Shown: in pieces, positions 34,949-44,736 of the stretch
Position numbering within the stretch: the stretch's first letter is position 1
Layout of the letters: the number at the start of each line of letters is the position of its first letter
Notes under the pieces: generated by a model
The model's database searches: none
Told to the model about the DNA's origin: nothing
What the model saw: the letters and a program-made list of their open reading frames with translations, nothing else
Source: Bacteroidota bacterium
GTDB lineage: Bacteria > Bacteroidota > Bacteroidia > B-17B0 > Aurantibacillaceae
NCBI GenBank assembly: GCA_021323535.1
Contig: JAJONO010000001.1
Coordinates: 79,535-143,534, forward strand
Length of the DNA: 64,000 nt
Direction of reading: 5' to 3'
Translations under genes and position numbers: made by a program

Positions 34949-36730
34949 GTGAATCGTACGCCTATATTTATTCTTTGCCTTATTGCGACTTGCCTGAACA
35001 TTTTTTGTCAGTCATCCAACAAAATCGATAGTCTTAAAAAAGCCGGAAATTATGAGCAGGCATTGAACATTTATCTTGATTTAATTAAAAAAGATAGCCT
35101 CAATGGAAACCTCAAAGAATTAAGCAAAGATTACATCAACAGCGCCTACATTTACAGAGATATAGGTAATTATAACAAGAGCCTGGAACTATTGTTCAAA
35201 GCTCTGAAAATTTCAGAAAAACTAAATGACAAAACCACCCAGGGTTATGGTAATTATGGAATAGCGTTGGTTTATATGACTATTGGTCAAAAAGAAAATG
35301 GAGCCGTATATATAAACAGGGCCATAGAATCTTTTTCATCCGAGCCACAGAACATTGTTCTTGCCAATAGTTACAATATACTTGCATCCATACTCTCCTC
35401 AGAAGGCCGGCATGACAAAGCCCTTGAAACATTTGTGAAAGCCGCGAAAATTTTTGAAAACAAGGATGAAAAGGAAAATCTGGCTGATGTATATAATAAC
35501 ATTTCGTTTATGGAACTGGAACGGGGCAATAATCCAGACGCATTTAAATACGCTCAAAAGGCTCTTGGCTTATACAAAACCATGAACTCGGCAAAAGGCA
35601 TGGCGGCTTCTTACGTAAACCTGCAGGCAATCATTTATAACACGCACGTTAATCCTTTAAAGAGAGTATTCAAAAAAGAAATTCTCTACTGTATCAATTA
35701 TCTCGACTCGGCCCATCTGGCAATTGAACCTTATAAGGATCCCGAATATCTGTTAATGATCTATAAGAATAAATCAGGAGTTTACGATTATCTCAACCGG
35801 TCGGACAGCGCCTTTGTTTACCTGCAAAAGTATCAGGCCTTACACGACAGTATAAACAGTCTCGAAAACAAAAAACAAATTGAAGAACTTAAGATCAGCT
35901 ATGAATCAGAAAAAAAAGAACAGGATATAAAATTACTTGAAAAAGAAAACGCTCTATTACATGAAAAGGAAAAGAAGCGCTGGTTATATGCCGCATTTTT
36001 TATTGGAGGCTCTGTCATTCTTATTGTCATCATTTTAGTGACCGTTCAATACCGCAGGAAAAAACAGCAGGCCGAATCGGCACGGGATAAAGCTGTATTT
36101 GAACTACAGGCATTGATGGCGCAGATGAATCCGCATTTTTTATTCAACGCTCTTAATAGCATACAGGATTTTATCTTAGAAAAAAGTAAACATGAGGCCT
36201 ATGATTATCTTGCCCGTTTCAGCAAACTGGTGAGAATGGTACTCAATAATTCTGAAGATAAAATGGTTCCGCTTCAGCGTGAGCTTGAACTTATTAGATT
36301 ATACGTTGAACTTGAACAATTGAGATTTACGAACGGGTTTGATTTCACACTTGATATTTCTTCCGGCATAAATTCCGATACGGTTGAAGTGCCAACCATG
36401 CTCATTCAGCCCTATGTAGAAAATGCCATCTGGCACGGACTCATGAATCTGAACAATGAACGAAAAGGAGAACTTTCCATCAGGATAGAAAAAAACAGCA
36501 GTCTTCTGAAAATAATTATTCAGGATAATGGCGTGGGAAGAAAAAACGCGGCTCAATACCGTAAAGAGGAAATGCATAAACCTGTTGGAATGAAACTGAC
36601 AGAGCGCCGCCTTCAAATGATCAATAAAATGCAGGGTTACGAAAACGCCTCCGTTTCTGTTTCTGATCTTTATGATAAAGAACAAAAAGCTATTGGTACC
36701 AGAGTAGAAATAAATCTTCCATTATTATGA
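34949..36730 (+). CDS. TPR sensor histidine kinase, LytS-like
   Basis: 593 residues with a GTG start. A signal sequence (1-19) is followed by periplasmic TPR repeats (about 25-310), a coiled coil, a transmembrane helix (about 345-367) and a His_kinase domain. That domain has QMNPHFLFNALNSIQ (phospho-acceptor His396), then an HATPase with VPTMLIQPYVENAIWHG and DNGVGRKNA. It is the sensor of a two-component pair: the LytTR regulator gene starts inside its stop codon (ATGA overlap). In Bacteroidota these pairs control envelope or peptide responses, but the stimulus of this one is unknown. Confidence 0.92.
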   Translation: MNRTPIFILCLIATCLNIFCQSSNKIDSLKKAGNYEQALNIYLDLIKKDSLNGNLKELSKDYINSAYIYRDIGNYNKSLELLFKALKISEKLNDKTTQGYGNYGIALVYMTIGQKENGAVYINRAIESFSSEPQNIVLANSYNILASILSSEGRHDKALETFVKAAKIFENKDEKENLADVYNNISFMELERGNNPDAFKYAQKALGLYKTMNSAKGMAASYVNLQAIIYNTHVNPLKRVFKKEILYCINYLDSAHLAIEPYKDPEYLLMIYKNKSGVYDYLNRSDSAFVYLQKYQALHDSINSLENKKQIEELKISYESEKKEQDIKLLEKENALLHEKEKKRWLYAAFFIGGSVILIVIILVTVQYRRKKQQAESARDKAVFELQALMAQMNPHFLFNALNSIQDFILEKSKHEAYDYLARFSKLVRMVLNNSEDKMVPLQRELELIRLYVELEQLRFTNGFDFTLDISSGINSDTVEVPTMLIQPYVENAIWHGLMNLNNERKGELSIRIEKNSSLLKIIIQDNGVGRKNAAQYRKEEMHKPVGMKLTERRLQMINKMQGYENASVSVSDLYDKEQKAIGTRVEINLPLL

Positions 36731-37482
36731 CGAAGAGAACGGCGATAATTGTAGATGACGAAGAAAGAAGCAGGCGCGTACTGAAAAGTCTGCTTTCGAG
36801 TTTTTTTCCGGAGACGGAAGTTCTTGGAGAAGCTTCGAATGTGGACGAGGCCTACGAACTCATCAACAAAAAAAATCCCCAACTTGTTTTCCTGGATATA
36901 CAAATGCCACGCGCCAATGGATTTAGTCTTTTAAAGAAATACGAAGTCGTTCCCTTTGAAGTTATTTTTGTTACAAGCTACGACAAGTATGCCATCAATG
37001 CTATTAAATTCAGCGCGCTGGATTATTTAATGAAACCGGTAGAAGTAAAAGATCTGACAGAAGCTATGGACAAAGCCGGAAAGATAATTGATCTTAAAGC
37101 GAACAGGAACATACAAATGATCAATCTTCTCAACGCTGTTGGTCACGAAGAAAAATTACGTAAGATCGCTATTCATGAAGGTGATTTTGTAAAATTGGTG
37201 GATTGCGATCATGTTGTATCCATTGAAGCCGACGGAAGCTACTGCCATATCATCACCGACCAGAACGACCGTTTTACATTAGCAAAATATTTAAAGGACT
37301 TTGAAGATTACTTTGGCGAGAGCAGTAATTTCATCCGCATTCACAAGAGTTGTCTTCTTAATCTAAAACACATTATCAAATACAGTAAAGGTGAACCCTG
37401 CATCATTGAAATGAGCAACGGACAAAACTTTGAAGTATCGCGAAGAAAAAAACAGGAAGTGCTTGAACGATTAAAAAAGTAA
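36727..37482 (+). CDS. LytTR-family response regulator
   Basis: 251 residues. The receiver domain (1-125) has IIVDDEERS, phospho-Asp57 in VFLDIQMP and Lys in DYLMKPVE. A LytTR DNA-binding domain follows (about 150-250) with VVSIEADGSYCHI, the LAKYLKDFEDYF helix, FIRIHKSCLLNLKHI and the closing VSRRKKQEVLERL. It is translationally coupled to the sensor kinase. LytTR regulators bind paired direct repeats upstream of promoters. It is therefore one candidate for reading an upstream box such as the CTTACA motif, but nothing in the sequence proves that. Confidence 0.93.
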   Translation: MTKRTAIIVDDEERSRRVLKSLLSSFFPETEVLGEASNVDEAYELINKKNPQLVFLDIQMPRANGFSLLKKYEVVPFEVIFVTSYDKYAINAIKFSALDYLMKPVEVKDLTEAMDKAGKIIDLKANRNIQMINLLNAVGHEEKLRKIAIHEGDFVKLVDCDHVVSIEADGSYCHIITDQNDRFTLAKYLKDFEDYFGESSNFIRIHKSCLLNLKHIIKYSKGEPCIIEMSNGQNFEVSRRKKQEVLERLKK

Positions 37483-37779
37483 TTTCTATTTTTATGCTTA
37501 CACGTCCACGTTCCCTTTAGATTCATTGTTTCAGGTCTTGTCTTTTCCTTTAGCTCTGATCGTTTCTCTGAACAGAACAGGTCGTTAAAATAATACTGTT
37601 AAAACGCGGAGCATAGGTATAAAACGCAGTTTTTATTTTCAGGATACATGTATCTTCAACTTTAATTGTGCATTGTAAAGTTAATCCGGGGCTATTCTTC
37701 GCTTAAAACCGTTCGCCGGATTTTTAGCACATGTTTCATAAGCGGAAAAAGGCTTCGTTGTAATTAATACATTTAAATA
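37483..37779 (+). other. 297-bp spacer downstream of the LytTR gene
   Basis: No gene is visible. A plus-strand CTTACA at 37497-37502 is followed 54 bp later by TAGCTCTG (37551-37558). This resembles the CTTACA promoter family but misses both spacing and one -7 base. An AT-rich stretch with TACATTTA lies just before the start of the next gene (37780). Confidence 0.35.
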
Positions 37780-38502
37780 ATGAAATACATTTTACTTATT
37801 CCGATCGTGTTGCTCCTGTTTTCGTGTAGTAATCAACCAGGCGTTGAGAAAAAGCTACCATCCGTATTTGAAAAGATAAAAGACAAACATATTTTATGCT
37901 ATGATCTTAAGGAATTATTGAGGAACCTGGACACAACCGTTGCGGAAGACAAAGAATTCTGGTTGTCGATCATCAACGATACAAATTATGTTACCATGCA
38001 AAGGGGCGCCTGTGTCTTAAAATTATTTGAACGTTTTGCCAGGCCCGGCTCAAAGATAAACGATATTGGCCCGGTATTTACCAGTAACTATCCTGGTCTC
38101 CTTCTTCAGGGTCCTGCTGATACAGCTTTAAGAAAGCGCGGGATATTTCCACGCTCAGGCGGAAGCTGGAAAGACGTGGGTTTTTATTTACGTGGCGGGG
38201 ATGCTATTTCTATGGACTCGCTTACTTCACTTGCAAGATTTGTTGCAGAAAAAAAAGGGAAATTATTTACCATATCAGTTTACAGCACCTATCTGAATGA
38301 TGTAAAAGCAAGTACCTGTAACCAATGTCATGAGCGAGATTATCTGGCCCTGCATATTGCCTTATCAGGAAACATGACTAAGGAACAATTAAAAGAATTT
38401 CTTTACTCAGGAAAATCAGCCGGTCTTGAAGACATAACTGTACTTGGCGTTTATCCGGAATGGGGAACTCCTTCAAAAAACAAAAGCGAAGATGACCTTT
38501 AG
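37780..38502 (+). CDS. Lipoprotein with a single c-type heme motif
   Basis: 240 residues. The lipobox LLLFSC places it as an envelope lipoprotein. The mature part has one CxxCH motif (CNQCHERDY, about residue 185), so one covalently bound heme is predicted. The surrounding sequence (GACVLKLFERFARPG, GGSWKDVGFYLRGGD) resembles DUF3365-type cytochromes only loosely. The C-terminus (about 225-240) is charged. It might be a periplasmic sensor or electron carrier. The gene starts a run of three small lipoprotein-like or secreted genes on the plus strand. Confidence 0.65.
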   Translation: MKYILLIPIVLLLFSCSNQPGVEKKLPSVFEKIKDKHILCYDLKELLRNLDTTVAEDKEFWLSIINDTNYVTMQRGACVLKLFERFARPGSKINDIGPVFTSNYPGLLLQGPADTALRKRGIFPRSGGSWKDVGFYLRGGDAISMDSLTSLARFVAEKKGKLFTISVYSTYLNDVKASTCNQCHERDYLALHIALSGNMTKEQLKEFLYSGKSAGLEDITVLGVYPEWGTPSKNKSEDDL

Positions 38503-38580
38503 ATTTTTGTAACCTCATTCCTATTCTATTGTTATAAGTCGGATGATCTATAACTATCTGATTTCTGTTCCATATACCCA

Positions 38581-38982
38581 ATGAAATATCTTCTTTTTAT
38601 AATTACTGCTTTTCTTTGTTCGTGTATCTATGAACGACGGTCATATAATTTAGCTGATAGAATGGAGCAATGGCAAAAGGATCTTATTAAAGATGTTAAC
38701 GGATTACACAAAGTGTATCTATGCGCTGAAAATAAATTTATACTTAAGGGGAAAGTCAGAATCAAATTAAAAAAAGATTCTGTTTTTTTAATGAAGATCA
38801 AAAAACGGAAAGGATATTTTTTCCCTTATCAGAAAAAAGTCAAAGGAAAATGGAATGACAATATTTGGGATGGACGTATTGAAGCAGAAACAACATATTA
38901 TGATGATATACCTCTATCCATCTGGCTCTATCCTTTTCCAAATAAAACAGACAGTTGCAAACCCGGCTTTTATTTAAAATAA
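38581..38982 (+). CDS. Small lipoprotein of unknown function
   Basis: 133 residues. Signal peptide with lipobox FLCSC. The mature protein is basic and beta-rich, with KGKVRIKLKKDSVFLMKIKKRKG and an aromatic C-terminal half (DIPLSIWLYPFPN). No known family. The next gene follows after 1 bp, so the two are likely co-transcribed. Confidence 0.65.
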   Translation: MKYLLFIITAFLCSCIYERRSYNLADRMEQWQKDLIKDVNGLHKVYLCAENKFILKGKVRIKLKKDSVFLMKIKKRKGYFFPYQKKVKGKWNDNIWDGRIEAETTYYDDIPLSIWLYPFPNKTDSCKPGFYLK

Positions 38983-38983
38983 C

Positions 38984-39427
38984 ATGCAAAAGAAAATACA
39001 CATCTTCATTACATTATGTCTCATTCACTCGGCACTATTATTCTCTCAGAAGTTGAACAGCGATTCACTTATTTCTGTTATTAAAAATTCAAAGTGTATA
39101 GAGATGGAACGAATTGGCATTACTGCAGTAAAAAGTTACATTTACAGAGCTGCTTCTGTATTATGGGAGCAAAGCTCAACAGAAGACCTGATTAAATTCT
39201 GTGAGGATAAAAATGCAAACGTTCGTTGCTACGCGTTTCTTGGTTTGATTATATATCGGGACGAGAGAAAAATAGCGGAACAGATCGCCGATCGGCATAA
39301 AAATGATTGTTCAAGGGTTATTAAATGGGGGAGTTGTATTCAATGGGGATGCACTGTGAGCGAATTTATGGAAATGAAACTGAGAGAATTTTATTCGGGC
39401 GACACATTTTACAGGAGGTTAAATTGA
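38984..39427 (+). CDS. Secreted HEAT-like helical protein, 147 aa
   Basis: Signal peptide (1-22, ending LFSQ) followed by helices that look like HEAT or armadillo units: STEDLIKFCEDKNANVRCYAF is a typical HEAT second-helix transition. Five cysteines in the mature part could form disulfides. The tail (SEFMEMKLREFYSG) is helical. The gene is convergent with the SpoIIE gene 39535-41547. The 107 bp between them hold no clear terminator. Confidence 0.6.
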   Translation: MQKKIHIFITLCLIHSALLFSQKLNSDSLISVIKNSKCIEMERIGITAVKSYIYRAASVLWEQSSTEDLIKFCEDKNANVRCYAFLGLIIYRDERKIAEQIADRHKNDCSRVIKWGSCIQWGCTVSEFMEMKLREFYSGDTFYRRLN

Positions 39428-39534
39428 TGTATCTCTGCAGAAAGAATACGCTGTTTAAATACGTACACCAATCAAACAAATATCTCTTCTTACCATAGCT
39501 ATCGTGTCGCTCAGAGCAGGCTACTTCATTTGCA

Positions 39535-41547
39535 TTAAACTTTAACGCCAATAATGCAAACATCATCAACCTGTTCAAGATCGCCCTTCCAGTTATCCAA
39601 AGCGGTTTTCAATGCTTCCTTCTGCTCATTCATTTGTAAAAGGGAAATACTTATCAGCAACTCCTTTAGTTGCTTATACATAAATTTCTTCCCACGCTGC
39701 CCGCCGAACTGATCCGGCATTCCGTCTGTTAACGCGTAAACAACATCGTTCTTTTGCAGTTCAACATTATGCTTCGTAAACGGAACAGTGTCTTTATCGT
39801 GTTTTCCAACCGGCATTTTATCCGGGGGAAGTTCAAGGATCTGGTTTCCTCTTACGATCCAGATCGGATTATTAGCAGCGGCGTAGGAGAGCTTATTATT
39901 TTTAAAATCAAAACAAATAATACTGCAATCCATTCCATCCTTGCCCCCATCAGGACTTCCATCCTTTTTCAGTCGCTCAATTATTTTTTTACGGGAATGA
40001 TTTAAGATCTGGTCCGGCTCTATCAGTTTTTCCTCTTCAACAGACTTCTCGAGGCAGGAAATATTCAGAATGCTCATAATTGCTCCGGGAACGCCATGGC
40101 CCGTGCTATCAGCTGTTGCCAAAGCAAAATCGCCGTTGTTTAATTTACCTGCCCAGTAAAAATCTCCGCTTACAACATCCTTTGGCTGAAAGAACACGAA
40201 ATAATCATTCAGGTTATTGTCTAATAATTCTTTTGTTGCCAAAAAACTCCGTTGTATTCTTTCCGCATAATTAATACTGTCGGTTATCTCTTTATGTTTC
40301 TCTTCCAGAATATGTTTTTGTTTGTCAACAATTTCTTTTTGCTTTTCTACTTCCTTCTTCTGCAATGCAATGATCTTGTTGGCCTTTTGTTTCTGACGGT
40401 AACTCCTGAACACAAGTATTGCCACAATGAGCATTAGCATCAAACCAATAATAAGATAATTGCGCTGCGTTTTCTGCTGCTTCATTTCTTCCGCAACGAT
40501 AGCATCTCTTTTTTCCTGTTCTATTTTCTGTACGGTTTGCTTTTTATCAAACTCAAAATTCATTTCATTTCTTACCAGTTCTTTTGTCTTCTTTGCGTTA
40601 AAGATCGTGTCCTTCAGTAAAGTATAATTCTTATAGTATTTATAGGAAAGTTGCCAGTTCTTTTGCCGGACATATAATTCGCTTAGTTTTTGATTAAGTT
40701 CACTTTGATTACTGAGGTCTCCTATTTCTTCAGAAATTTTTAAGGCGCTTATCAGGAGTTCTTCAGCTTGCTTGTATTTACTTTGTTGAATATAAATGGC
40801 TGCGATCTTCCCTTTCCCGCTTGGGATCAAAACCTTGTCTCCGCATTCTTCTGAGGCTTTTAACGCTTCAACATAACTTGCGAGGGCCTTCATGGTATCA
40901 CTCTGCAACTCATATATCGTTCCGATCTCAATAAGACTGAGTCCGATCATTCCGGGATTTTTATTTGCTCTGGCTTTGGCCAGGGATTGTTTATAATGAT
41001 CCAGGGCGTTTCCATATTCCTTTTGCTCTTTATAACAATTGCCAATATTGCTCAGTATGGCTGTTATTCCAGCTTCATCTTTCAGCTCTTCTTTCAGGTG
41101 CAGGGCCTTAAAATAATATTCCAGTGCTTTTGCATGTTCACCATTGCTGAAAAAAATGAGTCCAACATTAGCCATGGCTCTTGAGATGAGGGACTTGCTA
41201 TTCGTTTCTTCAGCGATCTTTAATGCTTTTAAATAATATTGAAGGGCCACCGGAAAATTATCCTGGTAATAATAAATAACGCCAAAATTAGTGACTGAAT
41301 TAAAAACTCCTCTTTTAAAATTAAGGTCCTCACCCGATTTCAACGCAAGGCGCAGAACAGAATCAGCGCTCAGAAATTCGCTTTTGAGTATAAGCTCCCT
41401 GGCAAAACGGTTCAGGCCATTTACGTAAGTAGTATCCGGTTTCCCGCTTGCAGGAATTGAAGAAGAATGAATGTGTTGGGCACAGTAGTTACTTTGATTT
41501 AAAAAAAACACACATAGTACCACAATTATCCTTTTAGTTTTTTTCAC
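39535..41547 (-). CDS. TPR - transmembrane - SpoIIE (PP2C) phosphatase 2
   Basis: 670 residues from a GTG start. Signal peptide (about 1-23), periplasmic TPR repeats (about 45-320), transmembrane helix (about 368-388), coiled coil, then DSINYAERIQRSFLA and the SpoIIE domain (about 440-670) with DVVSGDFYWAGK, ADSTGHGVPGAIMSIL and TDGMPDQFGG. In this paralogue the loop after DFYWA is the shortest of the four (GKLNNGDFALAT), so it is the best picture of the ancestral form. The C-terminal EQVDDVCIIGVKV is shared by the paralogues. Confidence 0.92.
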   Translation of the reverse strand: MKKTKRIIVVLCVFFLNQSNYCAQHIHSSSIPASGKPDTTYVNGLNRFARELILKSEFLSADSVLRLALKSGEDLNFKRGVFNSVTNFGVIYYYQDNFPVALQYYLKALKIAEETNSKSLISRAMANVGLIFFSNGEHAKALEYYFKALHLKEELKDEAGITAILSNIGNCYKEQKEYGNALDHYKQSLAKARANKNPGMIGLSLIEIGTIYELQSDTMKALASYVEALKASEECGDKVLIPSGKGKIAAIYIQQSKYKQAEELLISALKISEEIGDLSNQSELNQKLSELYVRQKNWQLSYKYYKNYTLLKDTIFNAKKTKELVRNEMNFEFDKKQTVQKIEQEKRDAIVAEEMKQQKTQRNYLIIGLMLMLIVAILVFRSYRQKQKANKIIALQKKEVEKQKEIVDKQKHILEEKHKEITDSINYAERIQRSFLATKELLDNNLNDYFVFFQPKDVVSGDFYWAGKLNNGDFALATADSTGHGVPGAIMSILNISCLEKSVEEEKLIEPDQILNHSRKKIIERLKKDGSPDGGKDGMDCSIICFDFKNNKLSYAAANNPIWIVRGNQILELPPDKMPVGKHDKDTVPFTKHNVELQKNDVVYALTDGMPDQFGGQRGKKFMYKQLKELLISISLLQMNEQKEALKTALDNWKGDLEQVDDVCIIGVKV

Positions 41548-41623
41548 TTTAAGAAGAGGCTTTTATTTTATGAAAATAAGGATAATATTGGTTGGAGACA
41601 ATCGGGTTTGAATTTGTCAGAAA

Positions 41624-41660
41624 ATAAAAAAGTCCCGGTTTTTCGCCGGGACTTTTTTTA
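41624..41660 (-). terminator. Terminator of the PKD/T9SS adhesin gene
   Basis: AAAGTCCCGG and CCGGGACTTT pair in a 10-bp stem with a 7-nt loop. The minus strand has TTTTTTATTTT after it. It lies 16 bp past the stop at 41676. Confidence 0.9.
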
Positions 41661-41675
41661 TGAAGTGAAATTATT

Positions 41676-44039
41676 TTATTTACTGATCAGCTTCTGAACA
41701 GAAACTACTTTTCCATTCTCAATAAAACTGATAAAGTACATTCCCTGTGAAAGGTTTGCTTTTACATTTTGTTTCTCATAAACAATAGTTTGTTTGTAAA
41801 CCAGCTTACCAATTCCATCATGAATTTCAATTGAAGGATTCTCTGATAAAGAAGAAACCGAAACTACAAATTCGCCATTATTAGGATTCGGATAAATGCT
41901 CATGAAAGAATTATTTCCTGCCGCTTTATCAATTCCGGTACATGGCGAAACTGTTAATGCAACAGTTGCCGTTCCTGTACAGCCGCTTGCATTGGCTCCT
42001 GTTACAGTGTAAGTAATGGCACCTGTTCCAGTTGGTGTAAATGCTGTTCCGTCTGTTACACCGTTCGACCAGGTATAAGTTGTAGCGCCTGATCCATTCA
42101 ATGTTACCGTTGATCCTGTACAGATCATTGAAGAAGATGATGTGGCTGATACTGTTGGATTTGATCCAACGTTCACTGTCACCGCGGCGCTTCCCGAACA
42201 GGCACCTGTGCTTCCGGTTACTGTATATGTTGCCGTTGATGTAGGTGTGATAGAAGCTCCGTTAGAAATTCCGTTCGACCATGTATACGTTGTTGCTCCT
42301 GTTCCTGTTAAAGAAACATTTCCTCCTGAACATGCTGACGAAGGCGATGCCGATGCAACTAATGTCGGAGTGGGATTTACATTTAATGCGGCAATGGCTG
42401 TGGCAGTACATCCGTTAGCAGCAGTTCCTGTTACTGTGTAATTAGTTGTTGAAGCCGCAGCAAAAGGTGTTCCGTCAGTGATACCGCCACTCCATGCATA
42501 CGTTGAAGCGCCGCCACCAGCGAATGAAACATTCACGCCGCTGCAAACTGTAGTTGAACCCGGACTAGCAGTTACAACAGGATTTGTATTTACTGTGATT
42601 GAAACTGAAGCCGCTGCAGTACAACTGTTCGCAGCAGTTCCTGTTACAGTATAAGATCCTGATGAAGCTGGCGCAAATGCTGTTCCGTTGGTCACGCCGC
42701 CGGTCCATACATAAGTCGCAGCTCCGCCACCTGTTAATGTAATATTATTTCCTGCACAAACTGTATTTGTTGTTGTATTTGCTGTAACGTTCGGGTTTGC
42801 ATTCACATTCACAGCTGAAACTGCAGTGGCTGTACATCCATTGGCCGCAGTACCTGTTACGGTATAATTGATTGAAGATGTCGCAGCAAAAGGTGTTCCA
42901 TTCGTGATTCCACCTGTCCATGCGTAAGTTGACGCTCCGCCACCGTTTAAGGTAATGTTTGTTCCGTTACAAACTGTGGTTGATGGTGGTGTTGCTGTTA
43001 CTGTAGGATTTGGTTTTACTAAAACTGTTTTTGTAGCTATACCGAATGAACCACAGGCATCTTCAACAACCATAAGCGTAGTGAATGTTCCCGCTGTAGG
43101 ATATGTAGCCATGGTTGTGGCGCCTGTCGCCGTTGGAGAAGGTATTGATCCAAAATCCCATTCGTAGGTTCCGGCTGTAGATCCTGTTGTACTGTAGGTT
43201 ACATTTTGTCCCGCACAGATCGTATTCGTTGAGTTCGAAATATTGGCTACAATCGGAGCCTGTGTAAGGAATGGATGGATCAATAATGAAATATTTAAAC
43301 CCCACGACGTATTAATATAATTCCAGCTGTTATCGCTCCATTTTTCGCGTGCTGTTGAAGCCGGTGTCTGAGTATTTGAGTTACTCACAATACTTAATGA
43401 ATCTTTTGCTCCAACTGCCGGCCATGACAATCCGGACACATCCACGCTCACGAAAAATTGTTTCGAGACAGGAAGATTGATCGGTGTTGGAAACATCACT
43501 AATGAGTATTGATTATTATTTACGTCATTCATAATGGTTGCCATAGTAATTGTACCCTGACCCAGAGCAGCGCCAACGACGTTACCTGTACCATTGTAAA
43601 CTTTAATAGCAACAGTTTTTGTTGGAACAGCGCTATACGCGATTCCAAAACCAACGTATACCTGTGTGATCATTGTGTTTGCACTCGAAGAAACATCAAA
43701 GTACATGGCTTTTTCACGATCACCATATGTATTCGGACCATTTACGAATCCATCCGCCGCGAAAGGTGTTCCGGTTCCATAGTTTACCAGCGACCATGTT
43801 GCAGGTACCGGAAGGTTAACAGACATACACGTTGTTGTGGTTGGCATGTTAACAGCCAATGGAACAAAAGCGGTTTTATTCGCTGAATTAGAATTCTGAT
43901 TTGATTTTGGTTTACCGTAAGAAAGTTGTTCGGCATTCTTTCCGGAAACATTAGAGGATCTGTTCTGTTGTGCGGTACTGAAATTAGCAAAGAGCATCAT
44001 CAGGGCAGTAAGAGAACCAAAGAGTAATGATTTTTTCAT
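41676..44039 (-). CDS. T9SS-secreted repeat protein (adhesin-like)
   Basis: 787 residues. Signal peptide (1-23), an N-terminal beta-sandwich domain (about 70-260) and a PKD domain (about 265-345, GTYEWDFGSIPSPTATG). Five tandem Ig-like repeats of about 71 residues follow (345-705), each with a VCxGxNxxLxGGGAxTYxW core and a YTVTGTAANGC end. A type IX sorting domain (about 710-787) has SIYPNPNNGEFVVSVSS, GKLVYKQTIV and GMYFISFIENGKVVSVQKLI. It should be secreted to the cell surface. The repeats are so similar that they invite recombination. Probably adhesive or matrix-forming. Confidence 0.9.
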   Translation of the reverse strand: MKKSLLFGSLTALMMLFANFSTAQQNRSSNVSGKNAEQLSYGKPKSNQNSNSANKTAFVPLAVNMPTTTTCMSVNLPVPATWSLVNYGTGTPFAADGFVNGPNTYGDREKAMYFDVSSSANTMITQVYVGFGIAYSAVPTKTVAIKVYNGTGNVVGAALGQGTITMATIMNDVNNNQYSLVMFPTPINLPVSKQFFVSVDVSGLSWPAVGAKDSLSIVSNSNTQTPASTAREKWSDNSWNYINTSWGLNISLLIHPFLTQAPIVANISNSTNTICAGQNVTYSTTGSTAGTYEWDFGSIPSPTATGATTMATYPTAGTFTTLMVVEDACGSFGIATKTVLVKPNPTVTATPPSTTVCNGTNITLNGGGASTYAWTGGITNGTPFAATSSINYTVTGTAANGCTATAVSAVNVNANPNVTANTTTNTVCAGNNITLTGGGAATYVWTGGVTNGTAFAPASSGSYTVTGTAANSCTAAASVSITVNTNPVVTASPGSTTVCSGVNVSFAGGGASTYAWSGGITDGTPFAAASTTNYTVTGTAANGCTATAIAALNVNPTPTLVASASPSSACSGGNVSLTGTGATTYTWSNGISNGASITPTSTATYTVTGSTGACSGSAAVTVNVGSNPTVSATSSSSMICTGSTVTLNGSGATTYTWSNGVTDGTAFTPTGTGAITYTVTGANASGCTGTATVALTVSPCTGIDKAAGNNSFMSIYPNPNNGEFVVSVSSLSENPSIEIHDGIGKLVYKQTIVYEKQNVKANLSQGMYFISFIENGKVVSVQKLISK

Positions 44040-44278
44040 GAGTTAAGTTATTATGATCACCTAAGATATAACTTTTTTCGTGGAATCTAAATTTTTCAGC
44101 ACTACCAACCGATAATTTTACTCAACCAGGCTGCATATTTATTGTTTGAAACATAATGCCTGCGCGTCAACAGGCTCAAGGGATACATACGTTTCCGGCA
44201 GAATATTTTAACAATACGAATTTTAACATTTTTAATAGTCTCCCCAACTGATAAGAGTCGTTTTTGACATTCGGGAAA

Positions 44279-44641
44279 TTACGACTTTTTTTTCTTCGTG
44301 GCTTTGGGTTTTAATGTTTTCGCGTACTCAACACTTAACAGAACATAAGGTTTTAACTCTTTTGTCTTTTTAAGAAGTGCGGGTGAAATCGTAACGTATT
44401 CTTTCATCACCGTTCCATACGTTTCAAATAATTTACTCTTAAATTTTTTAATGAACTCATCTCTTTCCTTCTCCGGTAACCGAAGTGCGACCATTCCTTC
44501 CTTAAGAAAAGAATACATATTGCCGTTCATGGATGTGTAAGGCATAGTTGCTCCTTTGATTTCTTCTCCGGTAATTGAACTAATCAATGTTTCATATGAT
44601 TTGAAATTCTCGGGTTCGGGTGTGTTCGCTTTTTTGGCCAT
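44279..44641 (-). CDS. TfoX/Sxy N-terminal domain-like protein
   Basis: About 120 residues from the ATG at 44641 (MAKKANTP), preferred over the upstream track start. The core GATMPYTSMNGNMYSFLKEGMVALRLPEK with the following helix EFIKKF and KEYVTISPALL resembles the TfoX/Sxy N-terminal and YjbR-like fold. The C-terminus is Lys-rich (KPKATKKKKS). It is cytoplasmic. Members are small DNA-related or regulatory proteins of uncertain role. Confidence 0.6.
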   Translation of the reverse strand: MAKKANTPEPENFKSYETLISSITGEEIKGATMPYTSMNGNMYSFLKEGMVALRLPEKERDEFIKKFKSKLFETYGTVMKEYVTISPALLKKTKELKPYVLLSVEYAKTLKPKATKKKKS

Positions 44642-44736
44642 GATGTAAAGATAAAAAGTCCTGGTAATTTTTATAAACATAGAGAATTTCAAATTATTAT
44701 CTTCGGATCATAGTTTATACTCTTAAAGCACGCACC

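Noticed and set aside
34887-34949. CTTACA on the minus strand before the micro-lipoprotein (complement 34944-34949)
   Set aside because: No A-run precedes it and the base positions 55 bp downstream (AATAATCC) do not resemble TAnnTTTG.
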